From: Norana najaformis
Lineage: Eukaryota > Annelida > Clitellata > Crassiclitellata > Hormogastridae
Length of the DNA: 64,000 nt
Assembly: GCA_964023275.1 (NCBI GenBank)
Contig: OZ029913.1
Coordinates: 48,177,976-48,241,975, forward strand
Direction of reading: 5' to 3'
Shown here: positions 54,131-64,000 of the stretch, piece after piece
Position numbering within the stretch: the stretch's first letter is position 1
Layout of the letters: every line of letters starts with the position of its first letter
Notes under the pieces: generated by a model
What the model saw: the letters and a program-made list of their open reading frames with translations, nothing else
The model's database searches: none
What the model was told of the DNA's origin: nothing
Made by a program: the position numbers and the translations under genes

Positions 54131-55075
54131 TCCAATAGCTTGGTCACATCCTTGCCAGATACCATTATTGGAAGGCGATCAACACACCCTCGTCCAGTTC
54201 CTTGGATAGTAAGGGGAACCTTCAGATCAAAAGATTCATGAATCTCAGCTGCTAGGGCTGCTTTCCTTGCTTGATGGATTGCAGGTGGACTGATGGTCAG
54301 CTCACCAGTTGGTGCTGCATATAGATTGGATGCAGCGAGAGCAGAGAAAATGCAAGGCCTGCCTGCTGCTGGTTTTGGTGTGATCTAGAGCTGCTGCAAC
54401 ATCACATTTAACTACAGAGATTGTTCCCCTCTGCCGATTTGGTGGCCTAGCAGACATTGAAGATTCTGGCTCTTTTTCTGAGCTACATGATGATGCCTCT
54501 TCCTCAGATGATGTTTCCAACATGAAACCTCCATTACTACAGCTGTGCTTGCGTGATATCATTCCTCACGCTGTGCAACTGCTGCAGATCTTGCCAGTGC
54601 TCTCTCTTCTCGCTTTGCAAGTTTGACATCAGTGCCTGCCATTAAACCACATTGTCCTTTCTCACTCTGTGCTTTCAAAAACTGCAGATCCTCTTCTATC
54701 TTGATTATAGTCATGGCATATTGATGTGCAATATCAAAGAGATCCTACAAGGAATCCTTTGAAAGCATCGTGCTTTCCCTCTTCGGTGTCAGACTTCCTC
54801 GAAATACATATGTTGAGGTTTTTATCATTCCTTGTGAAGACATCATGGTTGAGTCCAAACTTGATTCTTAGCCCTCATTTGAATCCGTGCTCTTTCCCAA
54901 ATTGGAAGTATCATAGCGACCATTTCTTTCACGCTGTCATCCAGACTCTGATTCCTTTGTGTATGGAAATTGAACAATTCCTTGAGAACTTCTCCTCTTT
55001 GCATAATCAACCAAATATCAGTCTTTTTTCTAGTCAGTTTTGCCATCTCACCTGCAATATGACACATTAATTTAA
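54131..55075 (-). pseudogene. Transposase-like gene, N-terminal segment
   Basis: Minus-strand blocks: KEMVAMILPIWERARIQMRA (about 54930), DLFDIAHQYAMTIIKIEEDL (about 54740), QCGLMAGTDVKLAKREERAL (54640), SEEEASSCSS acidic run, KCDVAAALDHTKTSSRQALH (54400), GELTISPPAIHQARKAALAA (54290), HESFDLKVPLTIQGTG and VSGKDVTKLLD (54150). Order and motifs match the N-terminal half of the same dispersed protein group (WE.A.IPT; L..A..E..F; LAAALDRTK; VSGKDV.KLL.V). Several frame changes. It is read up to the point where LINE-B is inserted. Confidence 0.7.
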
Positions 55076-55879
55076 CATAATAATTAATTACTGTAAGAAG
55101 AAGATCGAAAACACAAATGACACACTTCACGACGTCACAAATTTTGGCCAAAACAAGGAAGATCACTGGGTTCCTAATTTCGGTCAGCTTGCGCAAGTCC
55201 TAAATGCTCGGCTATCAAGATATAATTTTGGATATGGAGTTTATACATAAACTGTCATGATAATTCAACCTGGCCAGTAAAAAATCTTTGAGTTTAAAAT
55301 ATCATGTAATACATTAAAAACACCTTGTTGTACATGCACACTTCAAGTGAGGTGTATGGCCTTATTTTTTTTAAACCGATTTAATGAGTGAATTGTATCA
55401 ACTATGTGGCCATATAAGCCAAAGTGGATGGATTGCAAGCCTGAAGCACACATTATAAAATAGCACTAAAGGATAAGTACAACATTATAACGTGTATGAA
55501 TGCTTCATAAATTGTTAGTTTCTCTTGATGCACCAGGAACCCTAGATGCAACAGCACACAATTAACATGTTATATACTGGCCACTTTACTATTAATAACA
55601 TAGCAGCCCAAATGCATTTATTCATTACAAATGCTAGATCACATGTTTATGTTGCCACAGTGTGCAGTAATATTCTTTGTCGGCATTTGGTCGACATCAT
55701 CACAACAGAAATTATTTTTCTTAACTTCTGTTGTGCTGATGTCTAATGCACAAGGCATCAACTGATGATGCACCAAATGCTAGGCCAATCAGGTCAATAT
55801 CCAGTCCACTATGACAGAGGCACACTATGTGGATAAGCAATTTGAAAAAAGTAAGTCATATGGTAAATGGAACTTGTAA
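55076..55879. other. Unassigned stretch
   Basis: AT-rich; no inverted repeat matching a transposon end for the transposase-like gene was located. The words caaggcatcaactgatgatg at 55755 loosely resemble the LINE-D tail. Confidence 0.35.
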
Positions 55880-57430
55880 TATGTAATTGAATATTTATTT
55901 ATATAGTGCTTCTTCAAAAAACTCAGGTGCTCCCTAGATGGCAACAAAAAGCCACAATTGAACATAATGGTCTTCAACTGCCAGTGATTTAGAGTTATAG
56001 AAAGGAGAAGAATCTCATGTTGCAGGTTGCCTGGAAACCTGTTCAAAAGGGACCAACCACAGCAAAGATTCCATTTTGCATTGTGGCAATATTGGACAGG
56101 AATCAACCAGCTCACTCTGTGTTGCAGGGTGATGAGATCTGTGGCCAGGTAAGGAAGACACTGAAATGCATTGCTTTCTAAGACAGTATGGAGCCCGGCA
56201 ACCAGTCAGGCAGTTACACATCGGCATATGGATCTTGAACTCAGTGCATCTTTGCATGGGCAACCAATCTAAGATATATGACCAAACTTTGGAATCCCAC
56301 CAATTAGCTGAGCTACAGTGTTTAAAATGGATTGAAATTTATTAATCTGAAAGAGAGGCATGCCCACATAAATGGCTTTACCATAAGCAATCATAGTGCA
56401 TATGAGCCACTTTGGGACAGACTTTGGGACAGAGTGACATATAGTGTGGATCTGATGCACATGATTAAAGCATGTTCGACATACTGTCATCACATGCTTA
56501 GAGATGTATAATGTCATTTCCTAGTCCAGTGTCACACTCAGCTCAACTGAAGTAGAGAAGGATGCTTATGGGAAGCAAAGCTAAAAGTTATGTAAGTCTA
56601 TCTTTGGCACAGCTCGGCCATGAATATATGCCTGAGTGCCATAAACATACTGGTGAGCAGCAACTCTCAGGGAGAAAAGAACATGGCTTAGGTCTGCAGT
56701 GTAAAAGATATAAAGCAGATGACCTAGAATGGAACCATGTGGCAGCCCAAATGAGATCGGGAACCAGGCTGACCAGATGGAACCAAAAATCACAGCCTAA
56801 ATGTGGTCAGAGAGGAACAAGTACAACTACTGCAGAGTAACAAGTACAACTACTGCAGAGGAAAATACTTGGTACCGAACAACTTTTTGAGACGCTGTCA
56901 TGGTTGAAATGTCAGTGGTTGCACTCATATCAAAAAGAGCAAGCAGAGTTGCCTGACCATATATGATCAACAGCTCCAAAGAAATCAATAATAATGTAGG
57001 TTAGCATAGACTCTGTACAATGAACTTTCTGCAACCTTCATCGACACAGTATTTTCAACCATCTTCTATAAAAAGATAGCTTAGACATCGAACAGTAATT
57101 GTTCCATGTCATCAACATATAGCCTTGGCATTTTAGACTAGGCAAATTAATCACCCACTTCTGGAAGGTGGAAAGGGACCCCTAAGACAAAGTGGTGTTG
57201 AACAATAATACAAGAAATGGTAATAAATCATCTGCAAAATCCTTAACTAAGAATGGCGAGTGTAGGTCTAATTCACGACTTCAATGGCAAAGATAGCAGA
57301 GGGTGATGAAGCTGTTGTGGTAAGATGGCTGTAACTGTGACATCCTGCAGTCAGTCGGAGGGAAGGTCGGCAGTGGGGGACCTTCAGTAGAATAGCAGAC
57401 TGAGTCAATCTTTTAATGCATACTACAAGG
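55880..57430 (-). mobile_element. LINE-E, second copy, decayed and 5'-truncated
   Basis: Minus-strand blocks: SIWSAWFPISFGLPHGSILG and HLLYIFYTADLSHVLFSLRV and AAHQYVYGTQAYIHG (YADD mutated to YVYG), VMTVCRTCFNHVHQIHTICH, IGGIPKFGHIS, then C-terminal text. The 3' end shows ttatatagtgcttc in place of the usual gcgctttataa. Upstream, 57450-57268 holds linker/RT start scraps. Many stops and shifts. Confidence 0.75.
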
Positions 57431-57639
57431 ACTACTACTACTACCTTCATTATTGCTGTGGGGTATAAAGTTCAAGATCTTTTGTGTAAAGAATTGTTTG
57501 GTATTCAAGTTGTACATTGCCACAGTATAATGTAATGTAAATCATTATTAGGAGTTTTACCCAAGGTGTATATGATCCCTCAGGATTTAAAAACTTATCT
57601 GGAGAATGAAAAAATTCTGGGATGGCTAGAAGTCATCAA

Positions 57640-58546
57640 GATATGGCGGAGCAAAAGTATCGTGGAAGGGAATAGTGCTAAAGCATTGAATTGTAATAGT
57701 AACGCATTGTAAAGAAGATAACTGGTTTCTCTCATGTCACTGATTATATGAAAGAGATGATGCCCTAACTCTGTAATGAAGAGTAGGCCGCTACTATTGC
57801 TTTGGCCGAGAGTCTCAAATGCCAATGGGACAAGTGGCTCTGTATGAGAGTGTTATATTTTTCGCACTTCCTATCTGCTGCCAACTCGGCTGCACTGTAT
57901 GCCGAGGTCGATGTGGAAGGAGGCAAGATGCAGCCAGAATGTCTGTTACAGTGGCATCCCATATCAAAGCAAGGCCCAACCATCATGAAATGAGTGTCAA
58001 ACCGTCAGACCCTCTTCCATCTGTTCTGCTGAGTCCAGGTGGTTCCTTCACTACCGGGAAACCTGCATGCATGAGTCCCAGACAGATAAAGTCGTTGAGG
58101 GTCACATGTCTGGCAGTTCAATCTGGTCCAGAGGAGCAAGGAAGCCCATGGGAGCCAATGGCCATGACTAGGGCTCCACAGCAGCACTCATGAGGTTCAC
58201 AGATGTAAACTTCAAGCCTGAGGCCTACTGCAACTCTCATGTCCTCATCATCCAGTCTCAGACTGCAGGCAGTAATTGGCAAAGCAAAAAGCCAATCGCT
58301 CGCATGTGGTGCTGCAACGGCCCTAAGTGACTGAAGTACAGAGAATGTTGGAATCCCTTTCAAATAAGGGTTTGTCCCAGTGTGGACAAAGGCAATGTCT
58401 AGGTTAGAAACTGCACAATCAGTACACCAGCAATCCAGCAGAGTTTTGGACTGTGAGTCTTTGGGTATCTTAAGATTGTTTGTTAAGCATGGAGCTTTGA
58501 AGACTCCAGGTGCCTGCAGCCAAAGCCAAAAAGGCTGGGAGTGCAA
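57640..58546 (-). mobile_element. Retroelement-associated C-terminal domain, decayed
   Basis: Minus blocks: DWLFALPITACSLRLDDEDM, RVAVGLRLEVYICEPHECCC, GALVMAIGSHGLPC (58290-58130); LPPSTSTSAYSAAELAADRK (57930); AFETLGQSNSSGLLFITELG and MRETSYLLYNALLLQFNALA (57825-57680). This ordered text (ALP...CGLRLDDEA.RVAVGLRLG...C.CG..VD..G.HGL.C; SAAELA..RK..KY; ETLG..N..G) is a C-terminal module I associate with reverse-transcriptase proteins repeated in invertebrate genomes. No polymerase part is seen next to it. Family not assigned. Confidence 0.6.
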
Positions 58547-58556
58547 CTTAACGAAT

Positions 58557-59200
58557 CAATTGCTGAGTGGTTTAAGGCAAATAAATTATCCCTTAACCTA
58601 AACAAGACATATTTTCTAGTATTTTATTCTTACAAAGATAATACCTATTCTATATCAACACATCCTTATTGATAAGCAGCAAATTCAACAAGTTAATTCT
58701 TGTAAATTTCTTGGTGTTTTATTGATAATCACCTTACATGGAAATGGCATATCTTGCAAATGTCGAAGAAAATTGCTAAAAGTTTGGGTATTTTATATTG
58801 CATTCAACATCTGTTACCTCAGCCTTTATTGCTTAACTTGTACTACTCTCTTATATATCCTTACCCTTCTTATTTTAACTTTATGTGGGCAACTAATTAT
58901 CCATCTGGGCTAAAGGGTTTATTAATAGTGCAACGACATGCTATAAGAATCATTGCTAAACAACATTGCGGAAAGATTATTACCTCATGTATTTGATAAT
59001 TATTTCATGCATTATTCCCAACTTTATACCTATCATCCTAGATTTCAGGATAATTGCTGTAGTACTTTTGCATGAACTAAAAAAAGGTATTTTAATATAA
59101 ATGCATTGGTCTGTCTATTTGGAATATATTGCCTTTAAAAATCTGTAATTTACCAAGTTTGTATTTGTTAAAAAACATCTGCTTTGTTTCTTAATCAAGT
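58557..59200 (+). mobile_element. LINE-G reverse transcriptase C-terminal fragment
   Basis: Plus-strand text: WFKANKLSLNLNKTYFLVF, then CKFLGV.IDNHLTWKWHI-like, MSKKIAKSLGILYCIQHLLP, LLLNLYYSLIYPYLSYFNF (shifted), RHAIRIIAKQ. This is the palm-end/thumb region (NKLSLN..KT..L.F; LGV.ID..L.W..HI) of another CR1/Rex-like LINE group, unlike A-E. Several frameshifts; 5'-truncated. Confidence 0.7.
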
Positions 59201-59459
59201 CACACACAGTAACATATAATACTTGTATATACTGTTGCAGGTTTGTCTAGGGTAAGTAATAAACACTCACAGTAGTTTCAAATGGCATATATTTACAAAC
59301 AAAAATGAGACTCATGTGTACACAGAAAATGACAACAGCAGTCCAAAGAACATCAGAACAAAGTGTCAACTTCACAAGACAAGGTCATCCACGGTGGAAG
59401 ACAGAATCAACATCGAAACGATCAACTTCAAAACGACATGTTGTGAGTCCAGCAGAACA
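59201..59459. other. Unassigned spacer
   Basis: No feature recognised between the LINE-G fragment and the gypsy polymerase. Confidence 0.35.
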
Positions 59460-60697
59460 CTAGCACAAGGAATGATTGCACCTGTTTCTTTTATGTGGTT
59501 GCAGAAAATTTTGCGAAACCTGGACCTTTTGTGTTCTAGGTTGAATTGTATTGAGACCAATGTGATGTCCCAAAAAATCAATTTCTGCATTAGCAAATAC
59601 ACATTTTCTCAGATTGAGAGTCAATTTAGCAGCACAAATTCTTGACAAGACCTGCTTTAAATGACACATATGCTCAGACCAAGAAGAACTGAAAATTATT
59701 ATGTCATCCAGGTACGTATCACAAAAATCATCAAATTCGTGACAAAATTTCCTGACTAATTTAGAAAATGTAGGTGGAGCAGTCCGCAGACCAAAAGGCA
59801 CATACTTCCATTGGAAATGTCCATGCAGTGTAACAAACCCAGTAAAAGGAATAGAATCCTTATCCAATGGGATTTGCCAATATCCCTTTGTCATGTCCAG
59901 CTTAGTGAGAAACTTTGCCTTTCCCACTTTATCAATTAGAGTTTCAACCTGAGGCATGGAAAAAGGATCAGGGACTGTGATGGTATTTAGCTTTCTGAAG
60001 TCCATACACAGCCAACTCGACCCGTCCAGCCCAAGGACTGTTTTATTCTTCAATTATTCCTGATTTCAGGAGGTCAGCTATTTCATGATCTACTTTATGA
60101 AGTTTCTCAGGATTCAATGTAAAAGCTGTTTGGCTCATTGATTGTTCTCTGGGGACCAAGTCAATATGATGAGAGATTACATCAGCTCTTCTCTGGGACC
60201 GCACTGAACACACTTTCAAAAGAATGCAACAGTTGCATTAATTCAGTTGTTTGAACTGAATCTAAATGACAGGTAGAAATAGCTTCATCAAAATCAGCAC
60301 TATCATGTGTAGATGTATTAGGTATACAGTCTGTATGCACAGGTAATACAGACAGAACCACGTTGAGATACAATACATTGTTATCTCTGGTCTTGTAATG
60401 CTTCATTAAGTTCATGTGCACAACATGCCTACTTTTGCAGCAGTCAGATGTGGCGACCAGGTAATCAACCTGGCATAGGTGCTCCAGCACAGTATGTGGG
60501 CCACAATATTTAGCTTGCAGTGGTTTCCCAATCAATGGCAGTAGCAACAGTACTAAATCGCCTTGCTGGTTTGAGGTATTCTTAGCTTGTTTATCGTACC
60601 ACTACTTCGATTTCGACTGTGCAACCAACACATTCTCATTTGCCACTTTAGCAGCTTGAATACGTTCATGGGATGCAATATCAGATATATTAATACC
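59460..60697 (-). mobile_element. Ty3/gypsy pol fossil with GPY/F module upstream of reverse transcriptase
   Basis: Read on the minus strand: an integrase C-terminal region with LLPLIGKPLQAKYCGPHTVL and HVVHMNLMKHYKTR (GPY/F module), followed in the same direction by a reverse transcriptase with WLCMDFRKLNTITVPDPFSM, TKLDMTKGYWQIPLDKDS, VPFGLRTAPPTFSKLVRKF and the catalytic YLDDIIIFS, then LTLNLRKCVFANAEIDFLGH. Integrase before reverse transcriptase is the reversed order known for Gmr1-like gypsy elements. RNase H, gag and LTRs are not seen here. A fragment with a few breaks. Its right end is cut by the Polinton at 60698. Confidence 0.75.
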
Positions 60698-61045
60698 AGT
60701 AGCAGAGAAACCCGGGTTCTGGGACAACAACCAATATTCTAGGTTAAATTTCAACCTATAGGTTCCTCACCAAAATAATCACGTGATGACGTCATCGAAA
60801 CTACCGGAAATTCCAAATTTTCGCGCGCGCTCAACAATTCCAAATATGAACCAATACTCTAGGTTCAACCCGAACCTATAGGTTCCTAATCAAAAATAAA
60901 AACATGATGACGTCATCGAAACTACTGGAAATTCCCAGATCTAAAAATAGAACGCGCACGCAACCATATTATAGGTTCATCGAAACTATCGGCTCTGTCC
61001 CGCCTTCGTTGACGTTTGAGAATTTCCATGCATGGGTATCTTTAA
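60698..61045. repeat. Polinton terminal region with about 120-bp internal repeats
   Basis: Two related units begin CCAATATTCTAGGTT (60731) and CCAATACTCTAGGTT (60851). Each holds an aacctataggttcct word, a gatgacgtcatcgaaact block and ggaaattcc; a third partial unit follows at about 60966. gatgacgtcatc is a CRE-like palindrome (TGACGTCA) and recurs in both units. The opposite terminal repeat is outside the window. Confidence 0.8.
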
Positions 61046-61053
61046 AAAATTGT

Positions 61054-61857
61054 TTACAATGCCAATAGGTTTTCATTGTTGACCCAGGAATTAAACGATT
61101 CTGGGTAACCATACCATTTTACGAGAGACTTATTTCCACGTCTTTTAATTATCTTTTCGATTCTATAAATTTCTTGGTTAGTTTTTTGTAGTTCTTGTTC
61201 GTAAAATGTGCCTTTTATTTCTTCGTTGTTATAATCGGTTATTTTATACGTTGGAGGATCCGTGTATTGTACCCCCGATATAGTAAATACTTCTTCGGTC
61301 CATCTAGGTGTAAACCCTTTTTCGAATGTTTTCTTCTTTTTCGTAATTCTTACTTTATCACCGATCGAGAGTCTCGGAGTCGCACGCTCGTTAAAAGCGG
61401 TTGGGTATAAATTTAACCATACTTTACTTTTGTTTGCTTTTTCACTAGCTTCTATCGGAGTCATTTTTATAGAACTATGTTTAGTGTTATTATAGCTATC
61501 TACCATATCGTTTAAAACATCGATATATTTTGTGGTAGAATTAGCAGAAAAATACTTGTACATCTTTTCCTTCATTGTTCTATTCCATCGTTCGATAACG
61601 CAAGATTTTTCTTCATTTTCGGTTGAATACGGGTTGATACCTAAATTTCTCACGTGTTTATTATAGAATTCCGTTCCTTTATCGACCCAAAGTTTATCAG
61701 GTTTCCTACCACTACTTTTAAATATTTTCTCGAAAGCAGTTGCTACGGATTCTCCCTTCTTATTTTTTAATGGAACGATCCAGCCGTATTTAGAAAAAAT
61801 ATCGATAACGCTTAACAGATATTTAATACCATCGTTGTCTTTCGCGTATACCTGCAT
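61054..61857 (-). mobile_element. Polinton integrase (retroviral-type, with chromodomain)
   Basis: Catalyses integration of the element. An open frame of 267 codons; recognisable integrase text continues a little further upstream (RDIDEIWAADLIDM). Motifs: AADLIDMQVYAK (first Asp), LLSVIDIFSKYGWIVPLKNK, KLWVDKGTEFYNK (second Asp), CVIERWNRTMKEKMYKYFSA (Glu in IERWN), YNNTKHSSIKMTPIEA, an SH3-like DKVRITKKKKTFEKGFTPRW stretch, and a C-terminal chromodomain (YRIEKIIKRRGNKSLVKWYG, FNSWV). Chromodomain fusion is usual for Polinton integrases and may guide chromatin targeting. Confidence 0.93.
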
Positions 61858-61970
61858 ATCGATTAAATCGGCTGCCCAGATTTCATCGATATCTCTAACG
61901 TAAACTCTTCTTTTTCGAAAATGTTTTATTACGGGTTTATGTAGTTCTTCAGCGAGTTCATCCGTCCATT

Positions 61971-62558
61971 TTACTGCGTCTTTATTTTCGACGTTTTTTT
62001 AAATAGTTTTTTGAAGTTTTTTGAAGTCGACGGGACCCCGAGACCAAAATTCACTTTTGCATTGAGTATAGGTTTTATAAAGGCTCTCTCCAAACGCTCT
62101 CTAATAGTAGGATTCGTTATACCGCTTATTTCGTTTATCATAATTTTATCAGCAACGTTTCTATTTCCGGTATCTGGATACGCGGCGTAAGCTAAATCGT
62201 GACGATACGCCGCCTTATCGACTCTGTCAATAGGTTTGGAATCTTCCTTGGGAGTACTATCGGGGTTCAATCTTAAATCTAATCTCGTACCAGGGCCTGC
62301 AAAATTCATTCCTGGAAGATGCATTTCACCCGGATATCTAGCCCATGGTAGTTTAATTTTACTAGTAATTGCGTTCAAAGAGTTGACCATATCACCACCG
62401 GTAGCGAGAGCTTTTCCTTTTTCATTCATTTTTACGAACTGCGTTTTAGTAGTACCGCAGTCGGCACACACGCCTCTAAGCATAGGTCTTCCGTTTTTGC
62501 TAACGACATTCCGAGCATCTTTAGTTTCAGTACGTTTTTTACATTTTACGCAATACAT
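61971..62558 (-). mobile_element. Polinton gene: zinc ribbon plus phospholipase A2-like domain
   Basis: 195 codons, open throughout. The N-terminus MYCVKCKKRTET and VCADCGTTKTQF form a four-Cys zinc ribbon of the kind found alone in many virus proteins. The centre has LPGMNFAGPGTRLDLRL (a GPGT calcium-loop-like motif) and KAAYRHDLAYAAYPDTGNRN with the His-Asp pair, the pattern of parvovirus VP1-type phospholipase A2 domains that help virions cross membranes. The C-terminus is basic (FKKLFKKTSKIKTQ). A role in entry as a minor virion protein is inferred, not shown. It abuts and slightly overlaps the integrase coding region. Confidence 0.75.
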
Positions 62559-62606
62559 AATAACTCTTTTATTTTAATACAAAAAGTTTTATATTAAAAA
62601 AAAACG

Positions 62607-63410
62607 ATGGAAGTAAAAGATTTATCGTGGAATGACTCGCTATCGAAAAGATCCAATAATTCTCTATTACCGAAGAGTATAAGAGGGGTGATTGTTGGAA
62701 AGTCGGGTTGTGGTAAGACGACTCTGCTACTGAATTTACTTTTAAGACCGGGGTGGTTGGACTATAACAACGTGCAACTATTCGGTAAATCTCTGTTTCA
62801 ACCAGAGTATAAAATTCTTAAGAAAGCATTCGAAGAAAAATTACCGAAAGAAGTGATCCTCAATTTATTCGGTTTAAAAGATGAGATTATGAAACTTAAC
62901 GTATGACCAGCATTAGTCGTTGAGGAAACCGCTAAAATGACGGGTGAGAAATCCAACATCTGCTGCAAGTTCTTTGAAACCGCGAATGACGTACCGGACC
63001 CGAGAGACTTAAGCAGGGAGAAGAAGAACCTGATGATTTTCGATGATTTACAGTTAGAAAAACAAAACAAATGCGAAACGTATTACATCAGAGGAATACA
63101 TAGTAATGTAGATTGTTTTTACCTCGCGCAAAATTACTTCAAATTACCTAGACAAACTATCAGGGAGAATGCAAACTTTATTTGTTTATTTCCTCAAGAT
63201 ATGAAAAATATTAATCATATCTATAACGACCATGTGAGTACGGACATGGGTAAAGAGGAATTTCGTAGTCTATGCGAGACGGCTTGGGAACAACCGCATG
63301 GATTTGTTGTTATAGATTTAAGTAGCAAAAAGGACAATGGCAAATACCGATCGGGGTTGGACACATTTTATATTCCGACGCAGCCCGAAATTGCGAATGA
63401 CGATACTTAA
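62607..63410 (+). mobile_element. Polinton packaging ATPase (FtsK/HerA type)
   Basis: The start at 62607 gives MEVKDLSWNDSLSKRSNN. A Walker A P-loop VGKSGCGKTTLLLNLLL lies near residue 35; a Walker B-like NLMIFDDLQLEKQNKCETYY lies in the second half; then LAQNYFKLPRQTIRENANFI with Gln-Asn and Arg as sensor/arginine-finger-like positions. It matches the short viral-type A32-like genome-packaging ATPases of Polintons and adintoviruses (about 250-270 codons). The reading is broken about once. Confidence 0.88.
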
Positions 63411-63433
63411 AAATTTCTTAGTTAATAAAAAAG

Positions 63434-64000
63434 ATGGACTCGCATACGGAAAAGATGATAAATGCTATGGAAAAGACTGCACGCAACACGGAGCCTAAAG
63501 CGTCATTTTACATTTTGTTGAACAAGAAGAGCACCAGAATTAGAGTAAACTTTGCCCCTGTAATCGAGTTGGATAGAGACAAGACGTACGAAATGGCTTT
63601 AGTCGGGCTCGAAACGTATAACTCGATTCCGAATATTAGTCCTACGAATAACAACTTTAGATATTCTCCCGATGGTGGTACGACGTGGCGTAATATAGTA
63701 ATACCGGAAGGTAGTTACGAAATCGCGGATATGAACGAATACGTACAGAGAATCATGAAAGAGAATGGTCATTCCGATTCAGAAGGTGAGACGTCTTATA
63801 TAACTCTCGAACCGAACAACAACACGTTAAAAGCAGTTTTAAATATCGCTCCTAATTTTAAGGTTGATTTTACACCCGGAAACTCTATTGGCATTACTCT
63901 AGGTTTCAATAGCCGAGTATATTCATCCGGGTATAATGAATCGGAAAATTTAGTAGATATAATTAACGTGAGTAGTTTGAGAGTGACGAGCGATATAATC
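63434..64000 (+). mobile_element. Polinton minor capsid (penton-like) protein, partial
   Basis: Open from ATG 63434 to the window edge (189 codons, no stop). Begins MDSHTEKMINAMEKTARNTE, then FYILLNKKSTRIRVNFAPVI and YEMALVGLETYNSIPNISP, later GSYEIADMNEYVQRIMKENG, FTPGNSIGITLGFNSRVYSS and NVSSLRVTSDII. The strand-rich pattern and location next to the ATPase fit the conserved minor capsid protein (single jelly-roll penton) of Polintons. Assignment is by recognition of the family's sequence style, not by structure. Confidence 0.65.

Larger units (their letters stand above)
60698..64000. mobile_element. Polinton (Maverick), left end and first genes; runs off the window
   Basis: The left terminus AGTAGCAGAGAAACCCGGG begins at 60698 inside gypsy sequence. 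After about 350 bases of terminal repeat comes a minus-strand integrase, a minus-strand zinc-ribbon/phospholipase-like gene, then plus-strand packaging ATPase and a capsid-type protein open to the window edge. This gene set and the AG end identify a Polinton. DNA polymerase B, protease, major capsid and the right end would lie beyond 64000. Most frames seen are open; about one or two breaks are visible, so it looks fairly young though probably not whole. Codon use is AT-rich, unlike the GC-richer LINE-B. Confidence 0.9.

Noticed and set aside
57819-58193. 124-codon plus-strand open frame
   Set aside because: Antisense shadow of the minus-strand retroelement C-terminal domain.
45330-60697. The two gypsy fossils as halves of one element
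   Set aside because: On the minus strand the polymerase piece at 59-60 kb would lie upstream of the gag piece at 45-47 kb, the wrong order for a single insertion; no LTR connects them.

Overview
The window is animal nuclear DNA, almost certainly from an invertebrate. It carries exons of a conserved metazoan intramembrane protease gene (RHBDD1-type rhomboid) split by long gt-ag introns, and an intronless copy of the metazoan transcriptional co-repressor NAB. Everything else is a dense, nested graveyard of transposable elements: CR1/L2-like LINEs, hAT, PIF/Harbinger-like and Tc1/pogo-like DNA elements, Ty3/gypsy LTR elements and a Polinton. No bacterial-type operons, rRNA genes or CRISPR arrays were seen. 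The species cannot be named from the sequence.

Layout. 1-11.6 kb: a 2.6-kb element with long inverted repeats (1163-3792), minus-strand LINE tails, and a decayed LINE-A (7410-10790) with a LINE-B tail inserted in it. 11.9-15.6 kb: hAT transposase remnants and LINE pieces. 15.8-25.0 kb: a LINE-D copy split by a 6-kb hAT element with an 8-bp target duplication; a LINE-B lies in the same gap. 25.2-27.3 kb: LINE-A split by LINE-D, then an (AT)n run. 28.5-47.9 kb: the RHBDD1-type gene, plus strand, three recognisable coding exons (28559-29018, 41557-41703, 47788-47874), all joined in phase 1. Its first intron holds two large minus-strand insertions. One is a 4.26-kb LTR unit (30170-34431) carrying a full-length NAB coding sequence between the 5' LTR and an integrase. 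The other is a long LINE-E (35793-40279), itself interrupted by a pogo-like element and by a 108-bp palindrome with Polinton-like ends. Its second intron holds gypsy gag/pol debris and LINE tails. 48.4-55.1 kb: a minus-strand transposase-like gene cut by a 966-bp inverted-repeat element and by a nearly complete LINE-B (50735-54130). 55.9-60.7 kb: LINE pieces, a retroelement C-terminal domain and a gypsy reverse transcriptase. 60.7-64.0 kb: the left end and first four genes of a Polinton that runs off the right edge.

The nesting gives a relative order of events. LINE-D is older than the hAT in it. LINE-B is the youngest family: two of its 3' ends differ at one base over about 170. The strongest biological story is the NAB copy inside the LTR element, which has the layout of a retroviral-style host-gene capture. 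The second is the 108-bp palindrome, whose 6-bp target duplication and AGT...ACT ends match Polinton integration rules. LINE family letters A-G are my own labels for this window.
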